Below, one piece after another: positions 1 through 8,918 of a stretch of DNA of 64,000 nt. The translations under genes and the position numbers were made by a program. The first letter of the stretch is position 1; every line of letters starts with the position of its first letter. Source of the DNA: Pseudomonas gessardii (GTDB lineage: Bacteria > Pseudomonadota > Gammaproteobacteria > Pseudomonadales > Pseudomonadaceae). The stretch lies in NCBI RefSeq assembly GCF_001983165.1, contig NZ_MNPU01000019.1, positions 42,032-106,031 of the forward strand. Reading direction: 5' to 3'. The notes beneath the pieces were generated by a model. That model had not been told where the DNA came from. It did not search any database and saw only the letters and a program-made list of their open reading frames with translations.

Positions 1-80
1 CGCTCACGGTGCTCATTATCTTCAATGGCCTGCTCGGCAGCCTGAAGGGTTTTTGCGTAGGGTTCGTCGTACATATCCAT
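1..80 (-). CDS. pcrG: PcrG/LcrG needle-tip chaperone, N-terminal part only
   Basis: The first 26 codons of a leftward gene run off the left edge. The start ATG at 80 follows a clear AGGAG ribosome site. The predicted start MDMYDEPYAKTLQAAEQAI followed by EDNEHRE resembles the start of Yersinia LcrG (a DEYDKTLKQAE-like stretch, then an A-I-x-D-x-(D/E)-H-R motif). LcrG/PcrG is a small cytosolic protein that binds the needle-tip protein LcrV/PcrV and helps block secretion before host contact. Its position just after pcrR matches the pcrR-pcrG-pcrV-pcrH-popB-popD order of P. aeruginosa, so the tip and translocon genes probably lie just outside the window. The call rests on a short stretch plus context. 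Confidence 0.75.
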   Translation of the reverse strand, partial: MDMYDEPYAKTLQAAEQAIEDNEHRE

Positions 81-116
81 GGCTCCTATAGTAGGGATAG
101 AGCGCCTGGCTTCCTG

Positions 117-551
117 TCAGGTACGGTCGATTATTTGTCGTTTTCTGATGGTTCGTAGCGAACACACCTGCCCGGCCGCCAGCTCGAACCAACCGCTCTG
201 CAGTTCGGCTGCGCCAGTCCAGCGACGATAGAAACGCGCCATCCGCGTGCCATCCAGCGGGCTGTCCGCCATCGCCTGCACCTTGCCGTAGAGCTTGGCT
301 TGCGCGCCCAACACCGCGAGAACCGCCTCGGCCAACACATGTAGCGCGGCAAAAGAATTGACCAGGCCATGGCGCCCGTCGACCCGGCGCAGCATGACGA
401 TCCAGACCCGTCCCCCTTCACAGCGCCAGGCCAGTTCGCAGCCGCCATACACAAACTTGCGGCCCAGCGGTAGTGTGCTGTGACGCAAGAAATGTGGCCG
501 GGTGTCATGCCCGTGTGCCTGTAGCCAGCCCACCAAAGGGTCGCGCGTCAT
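117..551 (-). CDS. pcrR: T3SS regulator PcrR/LcrR family
   Basis: A 144-residue protein of the LcrR/PcrR family, close to the usual length of about 146. The ATG at 551 overlaps the stop of sctV (ATGA), which fixes the start. A longer reading frame begins much further upstream but lies inside sctV and can be ignored. LcrR/PcrR proteins are cytosolic, Ysc-family-specific accessory factors, linked in Yersinia to control of LcrG levels and low-calcium response. The gene sits between sctV and pcrG as in P. aeruginosa. No enzymatic motif is visible; the C-terminus is basic (RKRQIIDRT). Confidence 0.85.
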   Translation of the reverse strand: MTRDPLVGWLQAHGHDTRPHFLRHSTLPLGRKFVYGGCELAWRCEGGRVWIVMLRRVDGRHGLVNSFAALHVLAEAVLAVLGAQAKLYGKVQAMADSPLDGTRMARFYRRWTGAAELQSGWFELAAGQVCSLRTIRKRQIIDRT

Positions 552-2674
552 AACGTCACCCGGCCCAGTGGCTGAATGTTGATTTGCTGGGTCAACTCCT
601 GGTAGGAGAGCACCGGCAAGCCGTAATAATCGCCTTCGATCAACTTGCGCACGTAGCGGCGAATGTCCATCGACACGATCAGCACCGGCTTGCTCTGCAT
701 TTGCGCGAGGTCGCCGACGGTCTGCCGGACTTGTTCGAGAAAGGCTTGGGTGACCGCCGGATCGAGCGCCAGATAGCTGCCGGCACTGGTCTGGCGGATG
801 CCTCCACGGATCTGCTCTTCGACCTGTTGGTCCAGCAGGTAGGCCGGCAGGATGTTGTTGCCGCTCGAATACTTGTAGCAGATGTAGCGCTTGAGGCTGC
901 TGCGGATGTATTCGGTCAACTGCACCACGTCCTTCTCTTTCTGCCCCCATTCCACCATCGCTTCCAGAATCGCGCGCAGGTTGCGGATCGAGATGTCTTC
1001 ACCGACCAGGCGCTGGAGAATTTCAGTCATGCGTTGCAGCGGAATGATGCGCTGGGCCTCCTTCACCAGTTCCGAATAGCTGTGCTCCATTTGTTCCAGC
1101 AGATAACGGGTTTCCTGGATGCCAATAAAATCTTCGGCGTACTCGCGCAACACATGGGAAAGGTGCCAGGTCAGCACCTGATCCATGCTCAGGAAGGCGC
1201 AGCCGGATCGTTCCAGCCGACCTTGGTGCTCGGTACTCACCCACAGAGTCGGCTTGCCCGGCAGCACCGGCTCGCCTTCTTCAAAGGGCACACCAATGAG
1301 CTCCAGTTGAGTGGCGCGCTCCTGCACCAGCAGCCGTTCGCTGCGCAAGCGCCCACGGGCCACCGGCACTTCTTGCAGCTGAATCAGGTATTCACCGTCT
1401 TTCAAGCCTTCATTGAAACGCAGATGGATACCCGGAAACGGCACACCAAAATCCAGATAGAGCGCACGCCGCACCCTGACCAGCTCATCATTGAGTGCGA
1501 ACGCCTCCAACTCCTGCTGCATGCTAGCCCCCACATCGATCAGCAAGGGCACGGTCATCGCGAACTCTTCCTTATCCCCCAGCCGTGTGCCCTTGGACTT
1601 GTTGCCCGCGGGCTTGGCCTTGGGCTTGGCCGATGAGGCCACTCCCGCACCTTGCGCCAGCAAGGTTGGTAAATCTCTTGGATTACCCTCGGCAGCCATC
1701 CCGCGCTGACGCAACAACATAAAGTAACCACCCCCACCCACCAGTACCGCCAGCAGCATGAAAGTGACGGTGGGAAACCCGGGAATCAGCCCGAACAACA
1801 GCAGCAATACCCCCCCAATCAGTAATGCCTTGGGCTGGGCCACCACCTGATCACCGATGTCACTGCCCAGATCCGACGTACCGTCCGAGGAGTCCCGGGT
1901 CACGATGATCCCGGCGGTAATGGCAATCAACAGGGCCGGCACCTGGCTGACCATGCCATCGCCGATGGTCAGCACCGAATAGAGCTGCAAGGCGTCGCCT
2001 GCAGTCATGCCCTTCTGGGTAACACCAATGGTGATACCGGCCAGAATATTGATGAAGATAATGATCAGGCCGGCAATCGCATCACCTTTGACAAACTTCA
2101 TCGCGCCGTCCATTGAGCCGAACATCTGGCTCTCTTTCTCGATCACCGCACGCCGGTCACGCGCCTCATTGACATCGATGACCCCGGCGCGCATATCGCC
2201 GTCGATACTCATCTGCTTGCCGGGCATGGCATCCAGAGAAAACCGCGCACTCACTTCAGCGACACGCTCGGCACCTTTGGTGATTACCAGGAACTGCACA
2301 ATGGTGATGATCAGAAAGATGATGCAACCCACGACCAGATTGCCGCCCACGACGAAGTTGCCGAACGTGTAGACGATCTGGCCCGCGTCGGCCTCCAGCA
2401 AAATCATGCGCGTCGTACTGACCGACAACGCCAGCCGGAACAAGGTGGTTATCAACAGCACCGCAGGGAACACCGAAAACTGCAACGGTGAACTGATATA
2501 GACGGACATCATCATCAACACCACCGACACTGTGATGTTGATTGCAATCAGGATATCCAGCAGAAACGGCGGCAGCGGCAGGATCATCATGAACACCACC
2601 GCCAGCAGCATCACCGCCAGCATGATGTCCTGGCGCTCGCCCGCCAGTCTCAAAAATTCAGCGAGCCGGTTCAT
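548..2674 (-). CDS. sctV: T3SS export gate SctV (PcrD/LcrD)
   Basis: A 708-residue inner-membrane export-gate protein, equal to the LcrD/PcrD length. The N-terminal half has the family's run of hydrophobic helices and the highly conserved FHIPEP-family cytosolic loop ([22 protein letters not shown] then [17 protein letters not shown]). The C-terminal half is the cytosolic domain that forms a nonameric ring and receives substrates and chaperones. In known systems it conducts the proton motive force and works with SctR, S, T and U. Sequence is much closer to Ysc/Psc LcrD than to the Hrc1 system frequent in fluorescent pseudomonads. The start overlaps sctY by 17 nt and the stop overlaps pcrR. 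Confidence 0.97.
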   Translation of the reverse strand: MNRLAEFLRLAGERQDIMLAVMLLAVVFMMILPLPPFLLDILIAINITVSVVLMMMSVYISSPLQFSVFPAVLLITTLFRLALSVSTTRMILLEADAGQIVYTFGNFVVGGNLVVGCIIFLIITIVQFLVITKGAERVAEVSARFSLDAMPGKQMSIDGDMRAGVIDVNEARDRRAVIEKESQMFGSMDGAMKFVKGDAIAGLIIIFINILAGITIGVTQKGMTAGDALQLYSVLTIGDGMVSQVPALLIAITAGIIVTRDSSDGTSDLGSDIGDQVVAQPKALLIGGVLLLLFGLIPGFPTVTFMLLAVLVGGGGYFMLLRQRGMAAEGNPRDLPTLLAQGAGVASSAKPKAKPAGNKSKGTRLGDKEEFAMTVPLLIDVGASMQQELEAFALNDELVRVRRALYLDFGVPFPGIHLRFNEGLKDGEYLIQLQEVPVARGRLRSERLLVQERATQLELIGVPFEEGEPVLPGKPTLWVSTEHQGRLERSGCAFLSMDQVLTWHLSHVLREYAEDFIGIQETRYLLEQMEHSYSELVKEAQRIIPLQRMTEILQRLVGEDISIRNLRAILEAMVEWGQKEKDVVQLTEYIRSSLKRYICYKYSSGNNILPAYLLDQQVEEQIRGGIRQTSAGSYLALDPAVTQAFLEQVRQTVGDLAQMQSKPVLIVSMDIRRYVRKLIEGDYYGLPVLSYQELTQQINIQPLGRVTL

Positions 2675-3011
2675 GGGCCTCCCGCAGGCTCAGGAAGCGC
2701 TCGTGCGCCACGCGCGCATCACCAAGACGCCCCTGCAAATGGCACGCACGACTGACGCAGTCCCACAGCGCGAAGTCTTCCTCGCCTTCAGACAACAACC
2801 GATCACACTGTTGCTCGGCCTGCTCGCCCGCCTCCAGTTGCAACAGTGCCATCACCAGCGCCCGACGCCCCTGACGATGAGTCGGTTCAACGGCTAACAG
2901 GGCCTCAAGGAATATCCGCGCATGCGCTGGCTGGCCGCACTGCAGCTGCAGCCAGCCAAGCAACAGCAACAGGCTTTGCTGTATCGGTTTCAACATCATC
3001 GGTGGGGTCAT
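2658..3011 (-). CDS. sctY: T3SS chaperone SctY (YscY/Pcr4)
   Basis: A 117-residue TPR-like protein of the YscY/Pcr4 family (114 residues in Yersinia). The motif [12 protein letters not shown] near the N-terminus matches the [12 protein letters not shown] segment of YscY. YscY binds YscX, and the pair docks on the SctV ring; both are required for early substrate export and exist only in Ysc-family systems. Its ATG at 3011 overlaps the sctX stop (ATGA). Internal Met codons at residues 5 and 6 are alternative starts. Confidence 0.88.
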   Translation of the reverse strand: MTPPMMLKPIQQSLLLLLGWLQLQCGQPAHARIFLEALLAVEPTHRQGRRALVMALLQLEAGEQAEQQCDRLLSEGEEDFALWDCVSRACHLQGRLGDARVAHERFLSLREAHEPAR

Positions 3012-3373
3012 ACCTTGTGCAGCAAATGGAGGGCCATCTGCAGCAAGTACTCATCTTCGCTACGCGCTTGCAACAGCGCCGAGAGCGCCTGAAACTCGGG
3101 CGCATCAGATGAACAGACCTGCTGTTTGAGGTCGGTCAGGGCCTGGCGAAATGCCTGTGGCCGGAGTAATGCGTGGAAACCTTCATGGGGGCAGGCAAAC
3201 GCCTGCAAACGACGTCCGGCGAGATCTGCCGGGTACAGATTATCAAGATGGGCCTCAATGCAATGGCCGTCAGGTGGCAGCACATAGCGCTCGGGCAAGC
3301 CCGATGCGAAATGCTGATCGCCAACCTCAGTCAGGTGCTCAATGCCGATGTGCGGGGCACTGATCCGACTCAC
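3008..3373 (-). CDS. sctX: T3SS early secreted protein SctX (YscX/Pcr3)
   Basis: A 121-residue YscX/Pcr3 homologue (122 in Yersinia), recognised by the N-terminal MSRI-x-A-x-H-x-GIE-x-LTEV pattern and by its place between sycN and sctY. YscX is itself secreted early and partners with YscY at the export gate. Translation starts at GTG 3373, which overlaps the sycN stop (GTGA), so translational coupling is likely. The protein has no membrane segment. Confidence 0.88.
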   Translation of the reverse strand: MSRISAPHIGIEHLTEVGDQHFASGLPERYVLPPDGHCIEAHLDNLYPADLAGRRLQAFACPHEGFHALLRPQAFRQALTDLKQQVCSSDAPEFQALSALLQARSEDEYLLQMALHLLHKV

Positions 3374-3741
3374 GGCGCAAGCACCGTTTGGCGCGCCGCA
3401 CTCAATGTGCGCAACGCCTGATGCAAAACCAATGCGCTGACGCGCCGCTCATCCAGGGTAATCAATAGCAGTAGGCGTGTGTCACCAGCCCATCCACAAC
3501 GCAGTGGCAGCTCAGGCCCGGTGCGGCTAAATACCATCGCCAAGGCACGCACCGCGCCCTGATGAACCTGATGCCACTCCAGATCAACAGCCAGCCACAA
3601 GGTCAACTTGCGGTTGTGCTGCTCCAGTTGCAGCGTGCCGGTTTCCTCGAACTCCAGCTGGATGAGCGCCCCCAACGGGGTCGGTACGACCACACCCAGG
3701 TCCTGACAGAACTGCGCCAATGCTTGGTCAATCCAGTGCAT
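3370..3741 (-). CDS. sycN: T3SS chaperone SycN/Pcr2
   Basis: A 123-residue class I T3SS chaperone equal in length to Yersinia SycN, with the shared pattern FCQDLGV...P-L-x-x-LIQLE...GTLQLEQH...LTLWLA and C-terminal LDER...LHQA. SycN and its partner YscB bind the N-terminus of YopN and target the YopN-TyeA plug to the export gate. The ATG at 3741 aligns with the SycN start; an upstream in-frame GTG at 3750 directly follows the tyeA stop and is the alternative. The YscB partner is not in the window and is expected to the left. Confidence 0.88.
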   Translation of the reverse strand: MHWIDQALAQFCQDLGVVVPTPLGALIQLEFEETGTLQLEQHNRKLTLWLAVDLEWHQVHQGAVRALAMVFSRTGPELPLRCGWAGDTRLLLLITLDERRVSALVLHQALRTLSAARQTVLAP

Positions 3742-3750
3742 GCTGCTCAC

Positions 3751-4026
3751 TCATTGTGCTTGCCATTCGTCTTCTTCCTGGTCAATAGCCAGATCCAGCG
3801 CCAGCTGACAGGCATTGAGCAGGTTCTGACGCTGCTCCTCATCGGTGAAAATTTCCGTAGGGATCAGGCGCACCAGCCGCTTGATCTCACGAAAGAAATG
3901 GATCTGTCGCGCAGCGTCCTTGATCCCCAGCGGCACGATCAATCGCTGCACGTCCTGGACACTCGCCCAGCGCTTGTCGATCAGCCCAATCAGCCCGCCC
4001 ATCAGATCAGAAGGCCCGTATGCCAT
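3751..4026 (-). CDS. tyeA: T3SS gatekeeper subunit TyeA/Pcr1
   Basis: A 91-residue TyeA/Pcr1 family protein (92 in Yersinia). TyeA binds the C-terminus of YopN to form the plug that prevents premature effector release. The gene overlaps the end of sctW by 20 nt, so gatekeeper and TyeA are separate proteins here rather than the fused form found in other T3SS families. No catalytic features. Confidence 0.88.
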   Translation of the reverse strand: MAYGPSDLMGGLIGLIDKRWASVQDVQRLIVPLGIKDAARQIHFFREIKRLVRLIPTEIFTDEEQRQNLLNACQLALDLAIDQEEDEWQAQ

Positions 4027-4882
4027 GACCTCGCTCCCCCGTCACCAGCGCCTGCCACAATGCATTGACCTGATCCGACATGCTCGTCAGCACCCGCAGC
4101 TTGTGCATGTCGCTCATCACCCGTTCGAGCTTGACCGGGTCGAGCCGGGTCTGCTGGCTATCGAGGTCGGCACTCAAGGCTTTCATCAAGAATCCCGCCA
4201 CACCTTCGAGCATCGAACTGCCGAACCGCGCATTAATGTCGTTCCACGCCGCGCTCAGACCGCGATAGTCCATGACGGCATCGCGATAGGTGTCACGCAG
4301 TGACTGGATATCGCCCACGCCCTGCTCCGCCGCCGCCTTTGCCAACGGCCCGATCTGCAAGCCCAGCTCGATGGCCTGGCCATGCTCCTGGGCCATTTCC
4401 AGTAACGCCTGGTCGATAAGCTCGACCATCGCCCGGGCAGCGGTTTTACCGGCCAGTTCCTGGCGTGCATAGGTCAGTGCAACAAACTGGTGGCTGACCT
4501 CGCGCGAGAATCCCTTGAGATAAGCCTTGAGCTGCGCGAGGTTGCTTAACTGGCCACTGCCGAGGTGCGCAACCAACGCTTCGAGCTTTTGTCGGGCCTC
4601 AAGATCAGGCACTTTCTTGAGGTACTCCTCAAGCATTTCGAGGATTTCGCTCAGGCGCGCCTGACCATCACTGACGCTGCGCTTGGCCAGAGATTTTTCT
4701 ACTCGTTCGGAGAATACGAAGGTCAGCTCTTCCGCCGCGTCGGCCATCGCCTGACTGGTGGAGATGTATTGCACGCGCTCCCCCTGGAAATTCCCGGTCA
4801 GTCGACTGTCGCGTGCAATGACCGGCTCAGCCTGTCGATCCGGCACTGACACTGCGGGGATAACGCTCTGAATAATGGCCAT
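4007..4882 (-). CDS. sctW: T3SS gatekeeper SctW (YopN/PopN)
   Basis: A 291-residue gatekeeper, close to PopN (288) and YopN (293). The N-terminus (about residues 1-75) looks like a secretion signal plus chaperone-binding region and the rest is helical, as in YopN. With TyeA, SycN and YscB it closes the export gate until contact and sets the order of translocator before effector secretion. It is the first gene of the leftward operon: the nearest upstream feature is the ExsA-like site on the minus strand at 4951-4973. The ribosome site before ATG 4882 is weak. Confidence 0.92.
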   Translation of the reverse strand: MAIIQSVIPAVSVPDRQAEPVIARDSRLTGNFQGERVQYISTSQAMADAAEELTFVFSERVEKSLAKRSVSDGQARLSEILEMLEEYLKKVPDLEARQKLEALVAHLGSGQLSNLAQLKAYLKGFSREVSHQFVALTYARQELAGKTAARAMVELIDQALLEMAQEHGQAIELGLQIGPLAKAAAEQGVGDIQSLRDTYRDAVMDYRGLSAAWNDINARFGSSMLEGVAGFLMKALSADLDSQQTRLDPVKLERVMSDMHKLRVLTSMSDQVNALWQALVTGERGHGIRAF

Positions 4883-4921
4883 ACAGGGTACTCACTTGCC
4901 GACAACATACGCATGACAGGC

Positions 4922-4973
4922 ATTGTAGGAATGGGACTACGGTTGCCTCTGCCAAAATCGGTCGCTTTTTTTT
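4922..4973 (-). promoter_or_regulatory. ExsA-type promoter for the sctW operon
   Basis: Reading leftward there is an eight-A tract (4973-4966), then GAC (4963-4961), six bases, TGGC (4954-4951), then 23 bases and TACAAT (4927-4922) as a -10. This reproduces the A-box, GNC, N6, TGNC and distant -10 layout described for P. aeruginosa ExsA promoters. The T3SS activator gene itself is outside the window. The match was made by eye. Confidence 0.6.
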
Positions 4974-4995
4974 AGGCATTACACCAACCAATTTC

Positions 4996-5047
4996 TAAAA
5001 ACTTGCGACCGGGACTGAAATTACCGAAGCGGGCCTTTATCTATAGT
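4996..5047 (+). promoter_or_regulatory. ExsA-type promoter for the sctN operon
   Basis: A second site faces right: TAAAAA (4996-5001), GAC (5007-5009), six bases, TGAA (5016-5019, one base off TGNC), 22 bases and TATAGT (5042-5047) as a -10. Both sites share the core GCGACCG after the A tract. Transcription from here would begin near 5054, which excludes the upstream GTG at 5046 as the sctN start. Confidence 0.55.
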
Positions 5048-5075
5048 GGCCGCTAGCCCCATACCCAAGTCGACC

Positions 5076-6398
5076 ATGCACCTCTCACTCGAACACATCA
5101 CCGGCCAGATGCTGCAGGCCATCGATAAATGTCGGCTGATTCAAATCCGCGGCCGGGTCACGCAAGTCACCGGCACACTGCTCAAAGCAGTGGTGCCCGG
5201 TGCGCGCATCGGTGAGCTTTGCCAATTGCGCAACCCCGACCACTCGCTGTCACTGATGGCTGAAGTCATTGGTTTCCAGCAACATCAGGCCCTCCTGACC
5301 CCTCTGGGCGAAATGCTTGGTGTCTCCTCGAACACCGAGGTCAGCCCGACCGGCACCATGCACCAGGTAGGCGTCGGCGATCACTTGCTGGGCCAGGTGC
5401 TTGATGGCCTGGGCCAGCCGCTCAATGGCAGCAGCCTGGGTGAGCCCGCTGCGTGGTACCCGGTTTACCGCGATGCGCCCGACCCCATGAGCCGCAATCT
5501 GATCGAGCGCCCCATTTCCCTTGGTGTTCGCACCATCGACGGCCTGCTGACTTGCGGCGAAGGACAACGCATGGGGATTTTCGCCGCGGCCGGCGGCGGT
5601 AAAAGCACTCTGCTGGCGACCTTGATGCGCAGCGCGGACGTCGACGTCATTGTGCTGGCGCTGGTTGGTGAGCGCGGGCGTGAGGTGCGTGAATTCATCG
5701 AGTCTGATCTGGGCGAGCAAGGCCTCAAACGCTCGGTACTGGTAGTCGCCACCTCTGACCGACCGGCAATGGAGCGCGCCAAGGCCGGCTTTGTTGCCAC
5801 CACGATTGCCGAGTACTTTCGCGACCAGGGTAAACGTGTGCTGCTGCTGATGGACTCCGTCACCCGGTTTGCCAGGGCCCAACGCGAAATCGGCCTGGCC
5901 GCTGGCGAGCCGCCGACTCGGCGCGGCTTTCCCCCGTCGGTATTCGCCGCCTTGCCGCGGCTGATGGAGCGCGCCGGCCAATCTGATAAAGGCTCCATCA
6001 CTGCGCTGTATACCGTGCTGGTCGAAGGTGACGACATGACTGAGCCGGTAGCGGATGAAACCCGCTCGATTCTCGATGGGCACATCATCCTGTCGCGCAA
6101 GCTGGCGGCATCCAACCATTACCCGGCCATCGATGTACTGCGCTCGGTGAGCCGAGTCATGAACCAGATAGTGACCCCTGAGCATCGCAATGCCGCCAAC
6201 CAGTTGCGCGAGTGGCTGGCCCGATACGAAGAAGTCGAGTTGTTGCTCAAGATCGGCGAGTACCAGAAAGGTCAGGATCCGGTCGCCGATCGGGCCATCG
6301 AAAAAATGGACGCCATTCGTGCCTGGCTGCGCCAAGGCACCCATGAACCCAGTGACCTGCCCGATTGCCTTGAACAACTGGCGAGCCTGACCCGATGA
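5076..6398 (+). CDS. sctN: T3SS ATPase SctN (YscN/PscN)
   Basis: A hexameric ATPase of 440 residues related to the F1 beta subunit, which unfolds substrates and strips chaperones at the base of the injectisome. The Walker A loop [11 protein letters not shown] has its lysine at residue 176, and the Walker B strand [14 protein letters not shown] follows. The chain is colinear with Yersinia YscN (439 residues), including the shared [24 protein letters not shown] segment near the start. The ATG at 5076 gives MHLSLEHI, matching MLSLDQI of YscN; an in-frame GTG at 5046 lies on the predicted -10 and is rejected. The stop overlaps sctO (ATGA). Confidence 0.97.
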   Translation: MHLSLEHITGQMLQAIDKCRLIQIRGRVTQVTGTLLKAVVPGARIGELCQLRNPDHSLSLMAEVIGFQQHQALLTPLGEMLGVSSNTEVSPTGTMHQVGVGDHLLGQVLDGLGQPLNGSSLGEPAAWYPVYRDAPDPMSRNLIERPISLGVRTIDGLLTCGEGQRMGIFAAAGGGKSTLLATLMRSADVDVIVLALVGERGREVREFIESDLGEQGLKRSVLVVATSDRPAMERAKAGFVATTIAEYFRDQGKRVLLLMDSVTRFARAQREIGLAAGEPPTRRGFPPSVFAALPRLMERAGQSDKGSITALYTVLVEGDDMTEPVADETRSILDGHIILSRKLAASNHYPAIDVLRSVSRVMNQIVTPEHRNAANQLREWLARYEEVELLLKIGEYQKGQDPVADRAIEKMDAIRAWLRQGTHEPSDLPDCLEQLASLTR

Positions 6399-6862
6399 CA
6401 CTCCCTACTTTGTTGCGCATCAAGCGCTTGCGCGTCGAGCGTGCGGAACAGGCATTGCAGCGCCAGGAGTTGCGGGTCGGCGAGGCGCAGCGCCTCCATC
6501 AAACGACACTGGCTGATCACAAACAATACCGGCAGTGGCGCCAGGCGCAAGAAACCCGTTTGTTCGAGCAATGCAAGGCACAACCCATAAACCGCAAAAC
6601 ACTGGAGCAATGGCAGCAGCAGGTTGCCCGCTTGCGAGAAAAGGAAGCAGCACTGGAACAGACCATCGCCGAACAGGCGCAAACCCTGGCCCAGGAGCGC
6701 GAACGCCTGCGCCTGAGCAGGCGCCAGTTGCAGGAGGCTCAGCAGCAAGTCGCAAAATTCAACGAGCTGAACGCCCACGCCCTCGCTGAGGAGTTGATGC
6801 TGCTTGAGTTCAAAGAAGAACAAGAACTCGAAGAGTTCCGTCGCACCGAGGCCGCCTCATGA
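6395..6862 (+). CDS. sctO: T3SS stalk protein SctO (YscO/PscO)
   Basis: A 155-residue, strongly charged, mostly coiled-coil protein rich in Glu, Gln, Arg and Leu. SctO is the FliJ-like stalk that sits in the centre of the SctN hexamer and contacts the SctV ring. Length agrees with YscO/PscO (about 154-158). It overlaps sctN by 4 nt and sctP by 4 nt. Primary sequence conservation in this family is low, so position is an important part of the call. Confidence 0.88.
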   Translation: MTLPTLLRIKRLRVERAEQALQRQELRVGEAQRLHQTTLADHKQYRQWRQAQETRLFEQCKAQPINRKTLEQWQQQVARLREKEAALEQTIAEQAQTLAQERERLRLSRRQLQEAQQQVAKFNELNAHALAEELMLLEFKEEQELEEFRRTEAAS

Positions 6863-7989
6863 GCAGAATTTCCCCACCAGATAGGCCACAAGATGTCTTT
6901 ACACCGTCATCGCTCCCGGCACTCGTAGCCTCGGACAAAAATTGCCAGGCCGAATTCGAGCGGGCGCTGGGCAGCAGACCCGATGTGATAGAACGACGCC
7001 TGATCGACGCATCGCGTAAGTTCGGTAACCGCGCACCCGAAAAAACGCTTCAGGACAATTGCAGCCCGCAGGATGAGGACGCCAGAACAGCTGAACCGGC
7101 CAATCCCAAGGGGCGCGAGACCATCCCTGATCTGCCACCGAAACCCGACACGCCGGGCGGGCAGGCCACGAATGAGGAAAGCGGCGAACACCGTGAGCCT
7201 GACCAGGCCTGCATGCTGCAGTCTCCCATAGCCATTGCCACACCGTTTTCCACAGTCACTACCAAACCGTCTCACACGACGACTACCCCACCGTTGTCCA
7301 CAGCGGCGACCACACCGTCTTCCACAGAAACTACCAGGCCGTCTCCCACAGCGGCGACCACCGCGCCTGTACCAGCGACCGACCGACCTTTGACGACTAC
7401 GAACCAGCGTGACAACACCACAGCGCCTCTAAAGAGCCCGGAGCAAAATCTGTCCATAGCACCAAACGCTCCTGCCACTAGAGCCCCCGTCCAAGCACCT
7501 GCTGATCAACAAAACTCCTCTGGCGAGCAAGATGAACAGGCGCATTTCGATGTGGCGGACGAAGACCCCAAGCTCGCCTCAGGCCCCCACCAGACCCCGG
7601 GCGACAAACTGCTGGCACGCTTGCTGAAGACCACTGAGCAACCGTCGTTCAGCAGGGACCTCGACAAACTGGCGCAAACCCTGCAGGTGCACATCCAGGC
7701 TGGCGAGTCCCGTAATGGCAGCAGTACGCGGCTTCAGGTAAATCTGGCACAACTGGGCCAGGTCGATGTTCAGCTCAACCACTCACGCGGGCAATTGCAT
7801 GTCGAAATACAGGCCAGCCCCGGTAGCCTGCTGCAACTCCAACTTGCCCGTGGCGACCTGATGGAACGCTTGCAACGCCTGCACCCGGGCCAACCGATCC
7901 AGTTGACTTTTGCTCAACAGCAACATGGCGGTGATCAGGGCTCACGACAACGCCGGCATGTGTATGACGAGTGGGAGCAGGATTCATGA
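6859..7989 (+). CDS. sctP: T3SS needle-length ruler SctP (YscP/PscP)
   Basis: A 376-residue ruler protein. It measures needle length and triggers the switch from early to late substrates through its C-terminal T3S4 domain (about residues 265-360, with LQVNLAQLGQVDVQL and LHPGQPIQLTF). The middle (about residues 95-230) is low-complexity and rich in Pro, Thr and Ser, including five tandem 8-residue repeats (bases 7243-7362). In Yersinia, ruler length sets needle length, so repeat number here could change needle length. The N-terminus probably carries the secretion signal. Start and stop both overlap neighbours (ATGA). Confidence 0.88.
   Translation: MSRISPPDRPQDVFTPSSLPALVASDKNCQAEFERALGSRPDVIERRLIDASRKFGNRAPEKTLQDNCSPQDEDARTAEPANPKGRETIPDLPPKPDTPGGQATNEESGEHREPDQACMLQSPIAIATPFSTVTTKPSHTTTTPPLSTAATTPSSTETTRPSPTAATTAPVPATDRPLTTTNQRDNTTAPLKSPEQNLSIAPNAPATRAPVQAPADQQNSSGEQDEQAHFDVADEDPKLASGPHQTPGDKLLARLLKTTEQPSFSRDLDKLAQTLQVHIQAGESRNGSSTRLQVNLAQLGQVDVQLNHSRGQLHVEIQASPGSLLQLQLARGDLMERLQRLHPGQPIQLTFAQQQHGGDQGSRQRRHVYDEWEQDS
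7243..7362 (+). repeat. Five tandem 24-bp repeats inside sctP
   Basis: Units begin with CCG at 7243, 7267, 7291, 7315 and 7339. They encode PFSTVTTK, PSHTTTTP, PLSTAATT, PSSTETTR and PSPTAATT. The units share a P-x-x-T-x-x-T-x pattern, are imperfect and stay in frame, so gain or loss of a unit would lengthen or shorten the ruler by 8 residues. Confidence 0.9.
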
Positions 7990-8918
7990 GCAGCCTGAGG
8001 CTTCCTCGGGCCGCCGCCCGGGAACTGGCCCTGCAACAAAAACTCAGTCGTTGCCGCCGCCGCTATCCACTCGCGCAGGGGGAGGCCCGCCTGGCGATCC
8101 TTGTGCCGCCCGACTCGCTGGATGTACGACTGAGCCTCCACTGGCAAGGTTTGCTGTTGCATTGGCGATGCCATAGCGTCCCCCTGGCCGCGTGGCTTGA
8201 ACCCCACCTGCAAGAAGCGGCGCTCAGCAGCCTGCCATTGCCACTGCAATTGGCGTTGCTGGAGTTGGAAAGCGTCGTTTTGCCAGGGCTCACCTGGAAG
8301 AGCATACAGCCGTGCACCGACGACCCCGATCTCGGCACGCCCACACTGGCATTAACCCTGACACGCGGTACACAACACCTGGTTGTATGGCTGGAGAGTG
8401 ACCCAAGCGCGGTACTTGCCTGCGTGCCCGCCCGCCCGCTCGCAGAGCTGAACGCGGTTCTGTTGCGGCTTTCGTTGCAATGGGGGCCGATCAGTCTACT
8501 CCCCGCGCAACTGCACTCATTGGCTACCGGGGACCTGCTCTTGCTGCCTGCACGCCACGACGCTACGAGCCCTTTGCTCGGTGTCGTCGAAGATCGCCCC
8601 TGGGCGCACTTTCGCCACCATGAATCTCAACTGGAACTGCTTGCCATGCACAATGATGCCCCCCTCGAAACCCCCAATGAGCTGACCCACCTTGATCAAC
8701 TGCCCGTTCAGGTCAGCTTCGAAGTCGGTCGTCAGACGCTCGATCTGCACAGTCTCGCGACCCTGCAACCGGGGTCACTGATTGACCTCGCCTCGCCGCT
8801 CGACGGCGAAGTGCGGATCCTGGTCAACCATCGCTGCGTGGGAACGGGTGAGCTGGTGAGTATTCAGGATCGCCTTGGTGTACGGGTCAACCGCCTGCTG
8901 CAGGATCTGCCCGCATGA
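7986..8918 (+). CDS. sctQ: T3SS cytoplasmic ring protein SctQ (YscQ/PscQ)
   Basis: A 310-residue SctQ homologue (PscQ is about 309). The C-terminal 75 residues form the SpoA/surface-presentation domain (DQLPVQVSFEVGRQTLDLHSL through GVRVNRLL), shared with flagellar FliN. SctQ builds the sorting platform with SctK and SctL under the export gate. In Yersinia an internal start makes a separate C-terminal SctQc product; whether this happens here cannot be told. The ATG at 7986 overlaps the sctP stop (ATGA) and is preferred to a GTG at 7971. Confidence 0.93.
   Translation: MSSLRLPRAAARELALQQKLSRCRRRYPLAQGEARLAILVPPDSLDVRLSLHWQGLLLHWRCHSVPLAAWLEPHLQEAALSSLPLPLQLALLELESVVLPGLTWKSIQPCTDDPDLGTPTLALTLTRGTQHLVVWLESDPSAVLACVPARPLAELNAVLLRLSLQWGPISLLPAQLHSLATGDLLLLPARHDATSPLLGVVEDRPWAHFRHHESQLELLAMHNDAPLETPNELTHLDQLPVQVSFEVGRQTLDLHSLATLQPGSLIDLASPLDGEVRILVNHRCVGTGELVSIQDRLGVRVNRLLQDLPA

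Noticed and set aside
5046..5075. GTG start adding ten residues to SctN
   Set aside because: It falls on the predicted -10 element, and the shorter start aligns with YscN.
5250..6401. 383-codon open frame opposite sctN
   Set aside because: Composition and frame are typical of an antisense shadow of GC-rich coding sequence; the sense strand is a clear SctN.
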